The position numbers and the translations under genes are program-made. A stretch of DNA of 64,000 nucleotides, taken from the NCBI GenBank assembly GCA_963575745.1, contig CAUYUJ010003564.1:1-64000 (forward strand), written 5' to 3'. Source of the DNA: Prorocentrum cordatum. Taxonomy: Eukaryota; Sar; Dinophyceae; Prorocentrales; Prorocentraceae. The notes beneath the pieces were generated by a model. That model did not search any database. It saw only the letters and a program-made list of their open reading frames with translations, and was not told the DNA's origin. This document shows, one piece after another, positions 25,801 to 36,100 of the stretch (its first letter is position 1; the number at the start of each line of letters is the position of its first letter).

Positions 25801-26595
25801 GAGCGGTGGGAGGCGTCTGGGGCGTGGGATGAGCGAGTGTTCGATTCCGTGGCTCCGAGCATGGGCCCGCTGCATATGAGCGCCGTGAAGGAGGCCATGG
25901 GCGCGCTGGTGGCCCCGCGCCTGCATAAGAGTTTGGATAAGGCGGCGAAGAGGATGAAGGACGCGTTCGGGGACGTCCGCGGTGGCTGCGCGCTGCGCGT
26001 GGACAAGTGGGTCGTGAACGTGCGAGCGGAGAGCGCGCTGGCAGAGGGCAGGCTGGAGGGCCAGGCGCTGGAGTTTTTCTTGAAGGTGGCGAGGCAGTTG
26101 CGCGCGGGGTTGGAGCTGCCGATGACTGTGGCTTCGGCAAAGGTAGGCCGGCACGTTGGTGCGGAGGAGACCCCGGAGCATTTTGCCCAGATTGCGCACA
26201 ATTGGACGAGCGTGTGGGATGCGAACTCCGTGAGTGACAAGCAGGAGTTGCTAATGGTCGTCGCCGTGGACCCTTTGAGCGGATCTGGTGTCGCGCAGGA
26301 CTGGCTGTTTGTGAGTGTTACGTCTGGTCGGCCGGGGGAGGCGCTCGGGCGAGCCGAGTCTCTCGCAGTGCGCGTGCACGATCGGGCCCGCAGGGAGGAC
26401 GTGGCAGGGCGAATCGCCCGGAATATCGACGCACTGCTGCGGCCGCTCGGTGCCAGTGCTGGGCGGCGCTCGCCGGCGGTGGAGTTCGGGGACGCGCCGC
26501 GCGTTCGTGTTCCCTCGCAAAGGATCGCCTGTGCGCTCGGGCTTCTGCTGGGCCGTGTCGGGCGCTTGGCGCATGCGGGCGTGCTTCGCGCCTGA
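22885..26595 (+). pseudogene. PIF1-family helicase with in-frame amber stop
   Basis: Continues the Rep polyprotein (first ATG 22903). An acidic linker precedes the SF1B core: Walker A GVAGTGKSR (23674-23700), motif Ia APTGRASFQ with TTLHRAFG, Walker B LDEMSM (Asp at 24013), motif III GDPQQAPP (about 24154) and motif V LTQNLWVEAGLMNGAMG (about 24780). An amber TAG at 25066-25068 follows. The same frame then resumes at once with motif VI, PLQLAWALTHWKAQGMTL. One nonsense change thus removes motif VI, which is needed for ATP hydrolysis, unless the stop is bypassed. Beyond the helicase the frame continues for ~480 residues without a recognised domain. A short Lys-rich insert (KKKKQK) lies near 24683. 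Confidence 0.85.
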
Positions 26596-29500
26596 CGTGC
26601 GTCGCGCGCTGCGGGGCGCGTTCGCGTCGTTCCGGGCGGGCGTCGGCGCGCGGGGGGCGCGGGATGTCATGGAGTTGTTGCTTTCGGAGCAGGAATGCCG
26701 CGACGTTCTGGGCGCGTTCGGCGTCGTGCCTCGCGCGGGCGCTTCGGCGCCCACCGCGACAGGCGCGAGCTTGCCGAGGGCGGCTGTGCCAGGGAAAGCA
26801 GCGGGTGAGGCTGGCGAAGAGGAGGGCCTGGAGAGCGCGTCGACGTCGTCGCTTGCCACGTGGAATATCGCTGGTGGGCATCGCTCGGCCGTGGCGCCGC
26901 CCTCCTGGAGCGACAACGACCAGCGCGCGGCGGTCCTGGGCGATGTGCTCCGTTGGAGGCAGGTGCGCGGGGTTGATGTCGTTGCTCTGCAGGAATGCGA
27001 GGGCGAGGAGGCGCACAAGGAGCTAGAGGCGGAATTCCAATTGGTTGGCGTGGCCCATGCGCACGAGTCCAGGGGGCACGTGCACCTGTACGTGAGGCGC
27101 GGTCTGCGTGCGGAAGGCAAGGCTTTGTCAGGGGAGGACCCGTGCGAGCTGTGCCGGGTCGAAGTTCCCGGAGGCGGGGGCGTGGGCGGCGTGGGGTGGG
27201 TGAACGTGGCGGCGGTCCACTTGCCCGCGGGTGCGCAATGGGAACGGCGTCACGCGATACTTCAGAAGATTACGAGGACTTGCGCGGAAGTTTGCGACCG
27301 GCTGCTCATTCTGGGCGACATGAACAGCACGGACTCCCAGGTGCAGGCCGCCGTGGAGCAGCTGCGTTTGAAGGACACCTGGTACGAGGGTCGTTCTTGG
27401 GGCTGCCCCGGGAACAAGTTTTACTCGGGTCTCGGCGAGAGGGGGGCTGTCGGCCAGAGACGGGACCGGGTTATATTCGGGGCGGAGCTTTGGGCGGAGG
27501 TGCATTTGGTAGGGAAGGGGAAAGTGTTCTTCGAGGGCTGCGAATTCCATTTGTCAGACCACTTTGGGCTGTTCGGGTATGTGCGTGCCCATGCGTGCTT
27601 CGGTTCTCGCGAGCATAAGATGAGGGCCCTGGCGCAGCGCTGCCGGCTCGCGCTCCAGGCGACGCGCGATCGGTCGCACCGGCTGGAGGGTGCCGAGGTC
27701 CAGAATCGGTTGCAGCAGGGGCGGGAGGCTGCGGCCTTGGCGAGGCAGCAGGCGCAGGACCGAAACCGGGAGGCGTACTTGCGAACGCAGCAACGCGAGG
27801 CAGCCCGAAGACAGCGCCGTCGGGAAGAGCTGGTGTCCGCGGCGTTCGGGCCGCAGAGTTTGTTCGTGTCGGAGCGCCCGGCTCAGCCCCCGCCGAGCCC
27901 TGGAGAGATGGACGTGCCTCGCGTGGATGGTATTCGCGCGGCTTCGTGGGACAGCGTGAGTAGCGTGCCCGTCCGTGGGATGCCGCGGCCTGGACATTCT
28001 TGCTACGTGGTCAGCGTGACGCAGCTGATGCTGCGGACGCCTGCCGTCTGGGAGTGGCTTCGATGGCACTCGGAGGGCGATTGCGAGGAGAGGGCCAGTG
28101 GGCGTTGCTGCGTCTGCGGGATGTGGGACACGCACAACCAGTTGGTGTCGCGACGCTGGCAGGGCGGACCTGTGAGCGTGCGGCGGCGAACGAATGTTGA
28201 TAGCGACGACGTTTTCCTCGGGCAGCCCAGTGAGTTCCACAACGAGTGGCAGCAGCACGATGTGTTTGCGCATTGGGGTAAGCTGATGTCGGCTGCGCGC
28301 CGCGAAGAGGAGTTGGCCGGACGCTTTGCGCAGTGGGACCCCGAGAGCATTCGTGCGACGAACATGCGCGTGACGCACGTGGATCGGATGTTCGGGTTTG
28401 TGATGGAGAAGCGGCAGAAATGCCGTCAGCGCGGGCGCTTGTCCGTCTCGTACGAGGCGGAGGATGTTCTGAAGCTGCGGGTCCATGCGCGGCCCGGCGG
28501 GCCGATGATGTTGTCGGAAATGTACTCCGACTTTTGCGCGCCTGAACAAGTTGAGAAAAGCTGCCCAGCGCGTTGCCGCGCGGCTGCCGACCGGGATTGG
28601 CACGACCAGCAGACGGGACTCACGGGCGTGCCGCGCGTTTTGGTGGGTCAATTGAGGAGGGGCCACGAGGCGCGGCAGCCCGGGTGGGTCGAAGAGCAAC
28701 TGAGGCTGCATGGGCTTCCCCAGATGCAGCTGGTTGGCGTTGTGTACCACAATGGGCAAACAGTGCATACCGGTCACTATACGACGTTGCGCCGCGTCCC
28801 TGACGGGGGGTACGTTTTGTTTGACGACGACAAGGCGCCGCGCAGGATGCGAGGCGAGCCGGCGCACGTGAAGCCGAAGGAGGCGCACATGGCGGTGTAC
28901 TGTCGCATGGGGCGCAGTCAGGGGCAGAGCGCCGACGCGGGGGCGCCAGGGGTTGGCGGGGCGCCAGATGAGCAGAGCGGTGGAGGGGGAGGCGGGGCAG
29001 GCATCGGGGGTGTGGGGGCCGGCGGGAGTGAGGTGACTGACGTCGGTGGCGGTGGCGCTGGCGGCGCGAGCGCCTCGGGTCTCGGCGCGCGTCGCCGCGC
29101 TGCGGGGCGGCAGCCTGCAGAGGTCGCGGCGGAGAGCGAGGCGGGGTCGAGTGTGCGGGCGCCGGTGCCGGTCCGGGCGGGCGCCCCGCTTACGCCAGAG
29201 CGCCAAGGGGGCGATGGTGTCCTCAGTTCGCCGGCCACGGCCAGGCGCGCGCGGCGGAAGACTCCGGCTTCGCCGTCCGGGGAGATGCGCGGCGTCGATG
29301 CCCGCGGGGTCGCCGGGGGTGGCGCGGCGACAGCGAAGGGCGGGGTGCTCGGCGCCGCGGGCGGCCTGGGCGCGAGCGGCGGGGTCGCTGCGGGGGTGGG
29401 CTCTGTGCGCGGCGGAGGAGGGGGAGGGGGAGGGGGAGGGAGAGGTGCGGGAGGAGGAGGGGGAGGTGTGCGAGGAGGTGGAGGAGGGGGTGGAGGGGCG

Positions 29501-30076
29501 CGGGCCGCGGGCTCGCCCGTCGGGGCTGCACCGCATTCCGCCGCGAGGCGCGCGCGGAGGAAGAGGGCGGCGTCGCCGTCTGGCGCGGGCTGCGCCTCCG
29601 CTGGCGACGGAGTCGGCGGTCGCGCCGGGACGAGGCTGGTTGGCGGCGCTAATGGCGCGGTAGAGTCTTGGAACGTTGGCGGAAGGAACGATGGCGCCGC
29701 GGGGAGAGATGCGCGAGGCGGGGGCGGCCCTGCGAAGCCGCGCGCGGGCGGCAAAAACCGCGGCAAAGCGGGGGGGCACGCGGCTGCGTCGGGCGACGCA
29801 GAGGTGGCCGCGGAGGAGCCGGGAGTCCGCGCGGGGAGAGGATTGCCGGGAGCGGCCAGGGCGCCCGCGCCAGGGGGAGAAAGCCAGAGACTGTGCCAGA
29901 GGCAGTGGCTCCGCGCAGGTCTGCCCGGCTGGCGGCGCAATCTGCGCCTGGCGCGGTCGCGGGTGAGGGGGCGGGGGCGGGCGAGGGCGCGTTTGTTCGA
30001 GCGGGGGTACTGCCGCGCCCGAAGCGCGTGGAGCCGGCGGAATCTTCGCGCGGAGGCGGCGCCGACCGAGTGGTGA
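26585..30076 (+). CDS. EEP endonuclease plus USP-type protease (Helitron A C-terminus)
   Basis: The frame becomes meaningful near 26585, after the helicase frame runs out. EEP motifs in order: ATWNIAGG (about 26860), LQECEG (about 26988), GDMNSTDSQ (about 27316) and LSDHFGLF (about 27553). These match the metal and phosphate ligands of Mg-dependent EEP nucleases. Next comes a peptidase C19-like domain: Cys box RPGHSCYVVSVTQLML with Cys at 28001, and His box HTGHYTTL (His at 28775) followed by YVLFDDDK with the Asp. Such enzymes remove ubiquitin from proteins. The last ~400 residues are Gly/Ala-rich with two ARRARRKxxASPSG basic repeats, possibly nuclear signals. The stop is TGA at 30074-30076. 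Uncertain: whether it is translated separately or with the helicase. Confidence 0.75.
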   Translation, partial: FAPDVRRALRGAFASFRAGVGARGARDVMELLLSEQECRDVLGAFGVVPRAGASAPTATGASLPRAAVPGKAAGEAGEEEGLESASTSSLATWNIAGGHRSAVAPPSWSDNDQRAAVLGDVLRWRQVRGVDVVALQECEGEEAHKELEAEFQLVGVAHAHESRGHVHLYVRRGLRAEGKALSGEDPCELCRVEVPGGGGVGGVGWVNVAAVHLPAGAQWERRHAILQKITRTCAEVCDRLLILGDMNSTDSQVQAAVEQLRLKDTWYEGRSWGCPGNKFYSGLGERGAVGQRRDRVIFGAELWAEVHLVGKGKVFFEGCEFHLSDHFGLFGYVRAHACFGSREHKMRALAQRCRLALQATRDRSHRLEGAEVQNRLQQGREAAALARQQAQDRNREAYLRTQQREAARRQRRREELVSAAFGPQSLFVSERPAQPPPSPGEMDVPRVDGIRAASWDSVSSVPVRGMPRPGHSCYVVSVTQLMLRTPAVWEWLRWHSEGDCEERASGRCCVCGMWDTHNQLVSRRWQGGPVSVRRRTNVDSDDVFLGQPSEFHNEWQQHDVFAHWGKLMSAARREEELAGRFAQWDPESIRATNMRVTHVDRMFGFVMEKRQKCRQRGRLSVSYEAEDVLKLRVHARPGGPMMLSEMYSDFCAPEQVEKSCPARCRAAADRDWHDQQTGLTGVPRVLVGQLRRGHEARQPGWVEEQLRLHGLPQMQLVGVVYHNGQTVHTGHYTTLRRVPDGGYVLFDDDKAPRRMRGEPAHVKPKEAHMAVYCRMGRSQGQSADAGAPGVGGAPDEQSGGGGGGAGIGGVGAGGSEVTDVGGGGAGGASASGLGARRRAAGRQPAEVAAESEAGSSVRAPVPVRAGAPLTPERQGGDGVLSSPATARRARRKTPASPSGEMRGVDARGVAGGGAATAKGGVLGAAGGLGASGGVAAGVGSVRGGGGGGGGGGRGAGGGGGGVRGGGGGGGGARAAGSPVGAAPHSAARRARRKRAASPSGAGCASAGDGVGGRAGTRLVGGANGAVESWNVGGRNDGAAGRDARGGGGPAKPRAGGKNRGKAGGHAAASGDAEVAAEEPGVRAGRGLPGAARAPAPGGESQRLCQRQWLRAGLPGWRRNLRLARSRVRGRGRARARLFERGYCRARSAWSRRNLRAEAAPTEW

Positions 30077-30359
30077 CAGGTTTCGGCTCTGAAAGGGTTG
30101 AGGATTTGGCTGCTTTCCAGCGCGGCCTCTCTCGGGCGGACGCGACGCGCGCGTCGCAGCGGGCGTCGGGGGGGGCCCGGGGGTTGGCCGTGGACATGCA
30201 GGGGAATGAGCTGGATCGGTCGGCGGGGTTTGCCTGGCATTCGGGCCGATAGGACAGGGCTGGGCAGGGATTTTGGGTTTCGAAGAGGGAACGAAGGGGA
30301 GGTGCGTGCGTGCGTGCGTGTGTGTGCGTGTGTGCGCGCGTGCGTGCGCGCGTGTGCGC

Positions 30360-30390
<31 letters not shown>

Positions 30391-30711
30391 GCGTGGGATT
30401 GGGGGGTGGGGGTGTGTGTTTTTTGGGGGTGGTGGGGGGAAGGACAGGGGGGGCGGGGGGGGGGGGCGGGAGGGCGGAGGGGGGGCTGAATGAAGCAAGG
30501 CTGTGCTGCGAGTTGCGACGGACTGGAGCGGAGGGATGGCTGGCCCCGTAGTGCGGCGGCTCCATCCCCCTCTGGAGCGCCGGCGCGGCGAGGGGGGCGC
30601 GTTGGTTGGAAGGGCTGGATCTCAACGCTGCGGCGCCGATCGAGTGGTGCATGGCAGTAGTCAGCGCGGAGATGGGGAGGAATGAGCTGAATCCAGCGGC
30701 GTTGTCCGTGT
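30077..30711. other. Post-element spacer with GT and poly-G tracts
   Basis: Contains GT/GC repeats at about 30300-30375 and G-rich runs at 30374-30485. Two diverged fragments related to each other lie at about 30055-30230 and 30635-30700 (GCGCCGAYCGAGTGGTG; GGAATGAGCTG). The segment holds no gene. Confidence 0.7.
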
Positions 30712-30876
30712 AATGTGCATGTGTGTGTGTGTGCGTGTGTCTGTGCGTGTTTGTGTGTGTGTGTGCGTGTGTGTGCGTGTGTGTGAGTGTGTGGGCGTGT
30801 GTGTGTGTGTGTGTGTGCGCTCGCGGCGCTGGCTCCGTCTGCGCCCCCCCCCCCCTCCCCCCCCGTCCTCCTCCCT

Positions 30877-30960
30877 GGCGCTCCGCGAGGGCGGAGTGGT
30901 TGGAGTGGAGGGAGGGCCGGCCCCGAAATGGGGCGGCGCCCCCCCCCTCCGGAGCGCCGG
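30877..30960 (+). repeat. Inverted-repeat module, copy B
   Basis: Runs from GGCGCTCCGCGAGGG to CCTCCGGAGCGCCGG. The ends are complementary (GGCGCTCCG against CGGAGCGCC). The interior has GGAGTGGTTGGAGTGGAGGG and CCCCGAAATGGGG. Confidence 0.9.
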
Positions 30961-31962
30961 CAGGGAGGGCGGAGGGGGCGGAGCGCGCGGAGTCGGCAGA
31001 GGGACGCGGGGGCGGAGAGCGCGTCATCAGTGTGTCCGTGTCCGTGGGTGTTGTGTGTGTGTCTGTGTGTGTCAGTGTGTGTTGTACGTCAGGTGTGTGT
31101 GTGCTCGTGTGTGTGTGCCTGTGTCTGCCTTTTTTCGTGTGTGTATGTGTGTGCGTGCGTGTATGTGCGTGTGCGTTTGTGTGCGTGCGTGTGTGTGTGC
31201 GCGTGCGTGTGTGAGTGCATGTGCTCGTTTATGTGTGCGTTTGTGTGCATGCGTGTGTGTGCGTGTGTATGTGTGCATGTGTGTTTATGTGTGTGCGCGC
31301 GTGTGTGTGTGTGTGTCTGCGTGTGCATGCGTGCGTGTGAGTGCATGTGTGTGCGTGTGTGTCTATGTGTCTGTGAGAGCGTGTGTCTGTGCGTGTGTGT
31401 ATGTGTGTGGTTGTACACGTGTGTGTGTGCGCAGGTGTGTTCATGCTTGCGTGTATGTGCATTTGTGTCTGTGTTTGTTTACGCGTGCGTGTATGCGCAT
31501 GTGCTTGCGTGTGTGTGTGTGTGTGTTCGGGTGCGTGTGCGTGTGTGTGTGTGCGCGTGTGTGTGTGTGTGCGTGCGTGGGTGTGCGTGTGTATGCGTGC
31601 GTTTGCGTGCATTTGTGTGCGTATATGTGTGTGTGTGTGCGTGTGTGTGTGTGCGTGTGTGTATGTGTGTTTGTGTGTGTTTGTGCGCGTCTGTGTGTGT
31701 GCGGGTGTGTTTATGTTTGCGTGTATGTCCATATATATATGTGTGTGCGTGTTTACGTATGCGTGAATGCGCATGTGATTGCTTGCGTGTGTGCGCGTGT
31801 GTTTGTGTGTGTTCGGGTGCGTGTGCGTGTGCGTGTGTGCGTGTGTGCTTGTGTGTGTGTGCTTGTGTGTGCGTGGGTGTGCGTGTGCGTCTGTGTGTGC
31901 GTGCGCGCACGGTGCTGGCGCCGCCTGCGCCCCCCCCCTCTCCCCCCCCTCCACCCTTTCCT

Positions 31963-32048
31963 CCGGCGCTCCGCGAGGGCGGAGTGGATGGAGTGGAGGG
32001 AGGGCCGGCCCCGACATGGGGCGGCGCCCCCCCCCTCCAGAGCGCCGG
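31963..32048 (+). repeat. Inverted-repeat module, copy C
   Basis: CCGGCGCTCCGCGAGGG to CCTCCAGAGCGCCGG. Same interior as copy B, with CCCCGACATGGGG. Confidence 0.9.
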
Positions 32049-32399
32049 CGGGAAGAGCAGGGGGGGCGGGGCGCGCAGGGGCGGCAGGGGGGTGGCGGGG
32101 GCGGAGAGCGCTGACCAGTGTGGGGATCGGTGTGTAAGTGCGACGTCGTCACTGTGTCCGTGTCTGTGGATTGCGTGTGTGCGTGCGTGCGCGTGTGCGT
32201 GTGCGTGTGCGTGTGCGCGTCTGGCAGGTGGTGTGTGTAGGCGCGTGTGTGTGCGTGTGTGGCTGTGTCTGCGTTTGTCTGTTTGTGTGTGTGTGCGTGC
32301 GTGTGTGTGTGTGTTTGCGTTTGTGTGCGTGTGTGCGCGCGCGATGCAGGCGCCGCCCGCGCCCCCCCCCTCCCCCGCCCTCCCCATCCTCCCTCCCCC

Positions 32400-32485
32400 C
32401 CGGCGCTCCGCGAGGGCGGAGTGGTTGGAGTGGAGGGAGGGCCGGCCCCGACATGGGGCGGTGCCTCCCCCCTCCGGAGCGCCGG
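32400..32485 (+). repeat. Inverted-repeat module, copy D
   Basis: CCGGCGCTCCGCGAGGG to CCTCCGGAGCGCCGG. Full-length, with the same C-rich left flank and G-rich right flank as copies B and C. Confidence 0.9.
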
Positions 32486-32930
32486 CGGGAAGGGGGGGGG
32501 GCGGGGCGCGCGGGGGCGCGAGGATTTCGCGGGGGAATGAGAGCGCTGAGCAGCGGGGGATCGGCTTGTGAGTGCGAAGGCGTCGGTCCGTCTGTATCTG
32601 TAGATGTTTGCGTTTGTGTGTGTGTCTGGCAGGCAGTTGTGTGTGTGTGTGCGTGCGTGTGGCCGCGTCTGTATGTGTGTGTGTGTGCGTGTGCGTGCGG
32701 GTGTGTCTGTGTCTGTGTTCGTGTCTGTCTGCGCGCGCGTGTGTCTGTGTGTGTGTGTGATTTTTGTGTTGGTGCGTGTGTGCGTGTGTGTTTGTGCGCG
32801 TGTGAATGTGTGCGTGTGTGTGTGTGCGCGAGGGGGTGCCCGCGCGCGAGTGAGCGCGCGTGGTTGTGAGTGCGTGCGCGCGTGCGATTGTGTATATATT
32901 CGCGTGCGCGCGCATGTGCGTGCGCGCGCT

Positions 32931-33170
32931 CGTGCCCTGTGCGTTGCCGCGCCTGCTGACGTCGATCGTAGTTTCGCATACTTGTCCATCTGTACATGTC
33001 TAAATGCATGTTCGCTGCCGCGGCAGCATCGCTTTCGCGCGCTGAAAGGCGCACTAAAACTCTCACATGTATGTGTCCATTTTATTATTGGAATATTTTC
33101 ACCGTGCGCATTCCAGAGATACGCGTGGACTTATGACACGTGGCTAGGAGCTCCACGAGGTCCCCGGCGG
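32931..33170. other. Short unique spacer
   Basis: Lower-GC single-copy stretch between the GT array and the satellite. No gene or RNA recognised. Confidence 0.6.
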
Positions 33171-36100
33171 TAACCAGGTTGACGGTTTACCGCTGGCGCC
33201 CAGTTAGATCTGCAAAACTGTTCGCATGAACTGATGGTGATTTTTTCCGATTAACTCGAACTCGAGCTTCAGATGAGCTTGAGAGCTCTTTCGCACAGAA
33301 ATCTTGAAGAAAAATCCCTTAATGTGTACCGGGCAGCCCCGCACGAGAAAAAAAGCTCAACGAGGCTCCCGGTGGTAACCTGGTAGACGGTTCACCGCCG
33401 GCTCCAGCAAAACCGTCAACCTGGTTACCACCGTCAACCTGGTTACCACGGGGGACCTCGTGAAGCTCTCCTCTTGGCCAGCTCCGCGGAACACGTGAAG
33501 CAAGCTGAAGCGAGAGCCGAACAACTCCAAAAAATCAGTCGCAGACAGATAGTTGTGCGCACTTTGCTCGAGGAGCAGACTCTGTCCAGAGCTCTAGGTG
33601 CTTCAGCCAAATGCCCTTGATGATTATGTATCGGTTTCTGTGCGTACCAGCTCTGCAGCTGTGCTACAGCTTGAGTTAAGTGCAGAATACCAACAGCGCC
33701 TCTGGAGAGAACCTAAGAAATACGAACAGTATTGTGGACCTAGCTCGAGTAGCGGAACGAACTCAGGCCTCCCGATGCAAGAGACGCACGCGGCTGGTGA
33801 TTTTCAATCGGTTTATGTGCGTATCAGTTCTGTAGCTTCTTTGAATCTTGATTTCAGAACAGAAAAACCGACATCGCTGGTGAAGACGACTCGAATAACA
33901 CAAATATTTCGACGGCGCTAGCTCGAGTAGCAGACCGAGATCAAGCCTCTACATGCAACAGACGAACGCGCCTGATGATTATGAAAGATTTTCCTCGTAT
34001 CACCTCCATAACTGTCCTAAATCTCAGAAAACGGTCAACGCGTACCGAAACGGCGACGGTTCCCTCAAGCCTTTTCACAATAATATTGCAGCTACGGACC
34101 TTAGAATTTAACTGGCAGACGCGGCATAACCCACTATACATGGGAAAATACCCGTGCTCCAAACGAATTGTCAAATATCTTTCAAATATTCGTAAAACCA
34201 ACCCAAAGTGTCACATTGGCTCTTCTGGTCGGGTGGGCCAACTGGCTCCACCCCGCGCCGGAATTTTCTTGTTCATCTGCGGAAGAGCTATACGAGGTAC
34301 TGTCAATGCGTGTCAAGATGACTCGAAACACAATCGGTTCCTGCAAGTCTTTCGATAGAAATATTGCAGCTACGGACCTGAGAATTTCACTGGCAGACGC
34401 AGCATAACCCACTACACGTGAGAAAAATCTGGTTTCTCAAAATGAATTGTTAAATAGCTTTCAAATCTTTGCAAAACTGGCCCCAAGTCATCACATTGTC
34501 TCTCGACGTCGGGTCGGCCAACTCGGAACTGGCGGTACACCGTCAACCAGGTCACCGCCGTGACCCTCGTAGAGCTCTTTTCTGACACCGCGCTCCTCGG
34601 AACACATGAAGGAAGCTTCTGGGGCGAGGCCCGAAAAACTCGAAAAAATACGTTTTTCGATTCATATCTAACGTCGCTTGCTCCAAGTGTTTTGATAGTA
34701 ATACTGTACCTACGGGCCTGGCAATTTACAGGCGCACGCGTCATAACCCATTACAGGTTCGAAAAATATGGTTTCTCAAAAGTATGAATTGTCAAATGTC
34801 TTTCAAATCAAAACCGATCAAAATCACCACTTTGTCTCTTAAGGCCGGGTCGACCAACTAGCTCCAGCCCGCGCCGGAATTCCTCTTGCTAAGAAAAGCT
34901 CTACGAGGTACTAGCTCCACCCAGCGCCCCAATTCCTCTGTGCTCATCTTGCCGAAGAGCTCTACGAGGTACTGGCCCCGGCGGTGAACCGTCAACCTGG
35001 TCACCGCCGGGAGCCTCGTAGAGCTCCTTTCACGCGTGAGAGTGCTCAGAGTCGAAAGAGAGAGCCTCTGGAAGCATTTCTCGAAAAAGAAAAAAAAATG
35101 ATTGTTTCGTGTCGACATGAAGATGGTTGCTCCAAGTGTTTTGATAGCAAAAGTGCGCCTACATTCAGACCTCTGAATGCGACAGGCGGACGCGCCTGAT
35201 GTCTCGGAATCGATTCATGTGATTAACAGCCCTGCAGCCACCCTACAGCCCGAGTTAAGTGCAGAAAACCGACAGCACCTCTCAGAATAATACGAATAGT
35301 TTCGCACACCTAGTTTGGGCAGCAGACTGCTGTATTCGACAGGCGGACGCGCCTGATGTCTCCGAATCGATTCCTGTGACTACCAGCACTGTATCCCCCC
35401 GACAGCCTGAGTTCAGTAAAGAAAACCGACAGCACCTCTCAAGATGACTCGAACAGTACGAAAAGCTTCGCGATTCTAGATCGGGCAGCAGACCCAGTTC
35501 AGAGCTCTGGATTCAACAGACGAACGCGACTGATGATTCTGAATCGGTTTCTCAAAGTATCAGCTCTGTAGCTGTCATATAGCTCGAGTTAAATGCAGAA
35601 AACCGAGAGCGTCTGTCAAGATGACTCGAATAATACAAAAGGTTTGCGAAGCTAGCTCAGCTAGCAGACCGAGTTGAGACCTCTGGATGCAACAGACGAA
35701 CGCGCCTGATTATTCTGGATCGGTAAGGTGTGCTTACCAGCTCTGTAGCTGTTCTCTATCTCGAGTTAAGTACAAAATACCGACAACGCGTATCAAGATG
35801 ACTCGAAACGGCCGATCCCGCCGCAGTGCTTTTTGGCAGTAAAAGATACCCGATCGAGCTGAGATCAAGATGGCGAGCGGGGATAAGATCGAATATCACG
35901 GGAAAAAATACTAGAGCTCAAACGAATTGAGGAATTTCGAGAACCAAATTTTCAACCGACCAAAAGTCAGCAAAAGGTCCGTCGAGATTTTGCTTGCCAA
36001 CTAGCTCTCCAGCGCGCCGGAAGTACTCTTAAGCTTCCAGCAATAACTGGGCGCCGGCGGTAAGCCGTCAACCTTTCTTGCCGCCGGAGGACTCGTAGAG

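Larger units (their letters stand above)
13021..30261 (+). mobile_element. Helitron-like element A (decayed)
   Basis: Successive segments in one orientation encode a Cys-rich/CW-like N-terminus, a Rep with HUH and two-tyrosine motifs, a PIF1 helicase, an EEP nuclease and a USP-type protease. Rep plus PIF1 is the hallmark of Helitrons. An EEP domain is known from the Helentron branch. The frame changes near 16.15-16.24, 17.39, 22.89 and 26.59 kb, and an amber stop lies at 25066-25068. It is therefore either a decayed copy or a gene with introns I cannot define. Exact ends were not found: the limits given are those of the coding region plus the likely tail. High GC sets it apart from the LINEs. 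Confidence 0.8.
30712..32930. repeat. GT-rich microsatellite array with GC islands
   Basis: About 2.2 kb of GTGTGC/GTGTGT repeats broken by three islands. Each island consists of a C-rich tract, the inverted-repeat module, a G-rich tract and a short shared segment (GAGAGCGCTGACCAGTG-like). Long Cys/Val frames on the plus strand and Thr/His frames on the minus strand are artefacts. Confidence 0.95.

Noticed and set aside
26000-26330. Possible Ulp1-like protease between helicase and EEP
   Set aside because: A faint similarity around RLEGQALEFFLKVARQL lacks a recognisable catalytic His-Asp-Cys set.
27554-31027. A 1157-codon minus-strand frame
   Set aside because: It lies antisense to the EEP-USP gene and runs into GT repeats. 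The sense strand carries recognisable catalytic motifs; this one has none.
30713-32989. Cys/Val-rich plus-strand and Thr/His-rich minus-strand frames of 470-590 codons
   Set aside because: Microsatellite translations.
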